23,663 bases of DNA from Oscillatoria sp. Prado101 (GTDB lineage Bacteria > Cyanobacteriota > Cyanobacteriia > Cyanobacteriales > Oscillatoriaceae). Below the pieces are notes generated by a model. That model was not told the DNA's origin. It ran no database searches and saw nothing but the letters and a program-made list of their open reading frames with translations. The stretch lies in contig JALOOK010000030.1 of the NCBI GenBank assembly GCA_025454445.1, forward strand, positions 1 to 23,663. Direction: 5' to 3'. Positions 22,621 through 23,663 of this stretch are shown piece after piece. The position numbers were made by a program, and so were the translations under genes. How positions within the stretch are numbered: the first letter of the stretch is position 1; the number at the start of each line of letters is the position of its first letter.

Positions 22621-22638
22621 TTAACTAGATTTTAACCT
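22620..22638 (+). promoter_or_regulatory. Pho-box-like tandem 8-mers
   Basis: GTTAACTA, a 3-bp gap (GAT), then TTTAACCT: the second unit matches the cyanobacterial Pho consensus PyTTAAPyPyT/A at 8 of 8 positions, the first at 7 of 8, and the period is 11 bp. It lies in the divergent arsR/creatininase promoter, 16 bp from arsR and about 66 bp from the plus-strand gene. Read as an inverted repeat it is GTTAA-N7-TTAAC. Confidence 0.45.
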
Positions 22639-22704
22639 GACCTGGCGCGTGACCGGCGAGCCTCGCTAGGATCGAACCTGTACGATTACTGTAACAACCT
22701 AGCA

Positions 22705-23451
22705 ATGCTGCTGCACTTAAGTACCTGGCCAGAAGTGGAAGCCTATCTCCAGAAGTCCACCGGCATGATTTTCCCCATCGGTTCCACGGAGCAACACGGA
22801 CCAACCGGCTTAATCGGCACGGATGCGATTTGCGCCGAAGCGATTGCGCGGGGGGTGGGAGAGGCGACCGGCGCACTGGTTGGGCCGGCGATTAACGTCG
22901 GCATGGCGCTGCACCACACGGCATTTCCCGGCAGCATCAGCTTGCGCCCCAGCACGATGATACAGGTGGTTCGAGACTATCTGGTGAGTTTGGCCCGGGC
23001 GGGATTCACCAAGTTTTTCTTTATTAATGGGCACGGCGGCAATATTGCGACGCTCAAGGCGGCTTTTTCGGAGACTTATGCGGTGCTGGCGGAGTTAAAT
23101 GTTGCCGGTGCGGAGCGGGTGCAGTGTGAGATCGGCAACTGGTTTATGTGCGGCTCGGTTTATAAGTTAGCAAAAGAGTTATATGGGGAGCAAGAAGGCT
23201 CGCACGCGACGCCGAGCGAGGTGGCTTTAACGCAGTATGTCTATCCGGAGGCGATTAAGCAAGCGCCACTGGAGGCGGAGGTTTCTCGCGACCACAAGAT
23301 TTACGGGGCGGCGGATTTTCGCCGGCGCTATCCGGACGGTCGCATGGGGTCGAATCCGGCGCTGGCGACGCCGGAACACGGGAAGCAGTTTTATGAGTTA
23401 GCGGTGAAGGAGTTGAGCGGTTCTTATTTGAAGTTTTTGAGTGAGGGGTGA
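22705..23451 (+). CDS. Creatininase-family amidohydrolase
   Basis: 248 aa metal-dependent amidohydrolase. Residues fitting the metal site are E29 and H31 (STEQHGP), D40 (IGTDA) and H110 (INGHGGN), plus H167 and E172 (GSHATPSE). True creatininase has NGHYEN at the H110 site, while this protein has NGHGGN, as in the MftE and FAPy-deformylase branches. The substrate is therefore probably not creatinine. The start is ATG 22705, with no strong ribosome site. It is divergent from arsR, and the Pho-box-like site lies in the shared promoter. No partner gene lies downstream in the window; the 3' side is repeat DNA. Confidence 0.85.
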   Translation: MLLHLSTWPEVEAYLQKSTGMIFPIGSTEQHGPTGLIGTDAICAEAIARGVGEATGALVGPAINVGMALHHTAFPGSISLRPSTMIQVVRDYLVSLARAGFTKFFFINGHGGNIATLKAAFSETYAVLAELNVAGAERVQCEIGNWFMCGSVYKLAKELYGEQEGSHATPSEVALTQYVYPEAIKQAPLEAEVSRDHKIYGAADFRRRYPDGRMGSNPALATPEHGKQFYELAVKELSGSYLKFLSEG

Positions 23452-23569
23452 GGGATTGAGGGAGTGAGATGTGCCGGTTTTGGAAAAGGGCTGCCGGTTG
23501 GCGCGGCATGAATTCGGGCGGCGTTACAGGGGCGAGTTCGTCTGCCCCTCTCCCCTGCTAGCACTGATA

Positions 23570-23663
23570 TATAGCGCGTCAATAACCTTCGTGGAAATTT
23601 CAGAACCCCGGTTTCTTTAAGAAACCGGGGTTCTGGGCCCTATGCGGTTGAGCAAATCATTTA
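23570..23663. repeat. Family A element with a compensatory base-pair change, running to the window edge
   Basis: The core at 23602-23634 is AGAACCCCGGTTTCT, TTA, AGAAACCGGGGTTCT: position 5 of the left arm is C instead of A, and its pairing partner is G instead of T, so the stem stays perfect. TATAGCG is at 23570-23576. The right end lies near or past the window edge. The rest of 23452-23569 contains no gene. Confidence 0.75.

Overview
The window looks like a chromosome segment of a filamentous cyanobacterium (Oscillatoriales-like). The reasons are several GCGATCGC (HIP1-type) octamers, a Synechocystis-type arsenate reductase, a SphS/SphR-like phosphate two-component pair with PhoU and PhoX, and spacers packed with short palindromic repeat families of the kind common in such genomes. 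This assignment comes from sequence features and memory of families, not from a search.

Layout. (1) Positions 1-2937, plus strand: the tail of one extended-SDR epimerase, a complete second epimerase, an SMR-type four-helix membrane protein, and a UbiA-family enzyme resembling decaprenyl-phosphate phosphoribosyltransferase. This looks like a polyprenyl-linked sugar operon. (2) 3196-10582: a large unrecognised polytopic membrane protein, purN, a CAP-domain protein, a GHL10-type glycoside-hydrolase-like protein and a membrane fatty-acid desaturase; no shared pathway is visible. (3) 11249-17261, minus strand: phoX, phoU, sphS and sphR, i.e. phosphate sensing plus a secreted phosphatase. (4) 17352-22604, minus strand: an arsenic island in transcription order arsR, an orphan pstS/sphX-like phosphate-binding lipoprotein, acr3, arsC, a DUF2703-like gene with a frameshift, a tiny thioredoxin-like protein, and an ArsP/DUF318-type permease. 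(5) 22705-23451, plus strand: a creatininase-family amidohydrolase divergent from arsR.

How it fits together. Arsenate is a phosphate mimic, and here an arsenic operon lies directly beside the phosphate sensor genes. The orphan PstS gene has a near-perfect ATCAA-N6-TTGAT inverted repeat between plausible -35 and -10 boxes, which suggests ArsR (arsenite) control rather than phosphate control. A cyanobacterial Pho-box-like pair of 8-mers with an 11-bp period lies in the arsR/creatininase divergent promoter. The hypothesis is two-way wiring of arsenic and phosphate responses.

Repeats. At least eight short repeat families occupy the spacers. One is a roughly 95-bp MITE-like palindrome with TATAGCG ends and an AGAAACCCGGTTTCT core; one copy carries a compensatory base-pair change. 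A second, C/G-rich family has a copy flanked by 13-bp direct repeats, and another copy of it sits in frame inside a protein gene. A third small palindrome sits in frame inside phoX.
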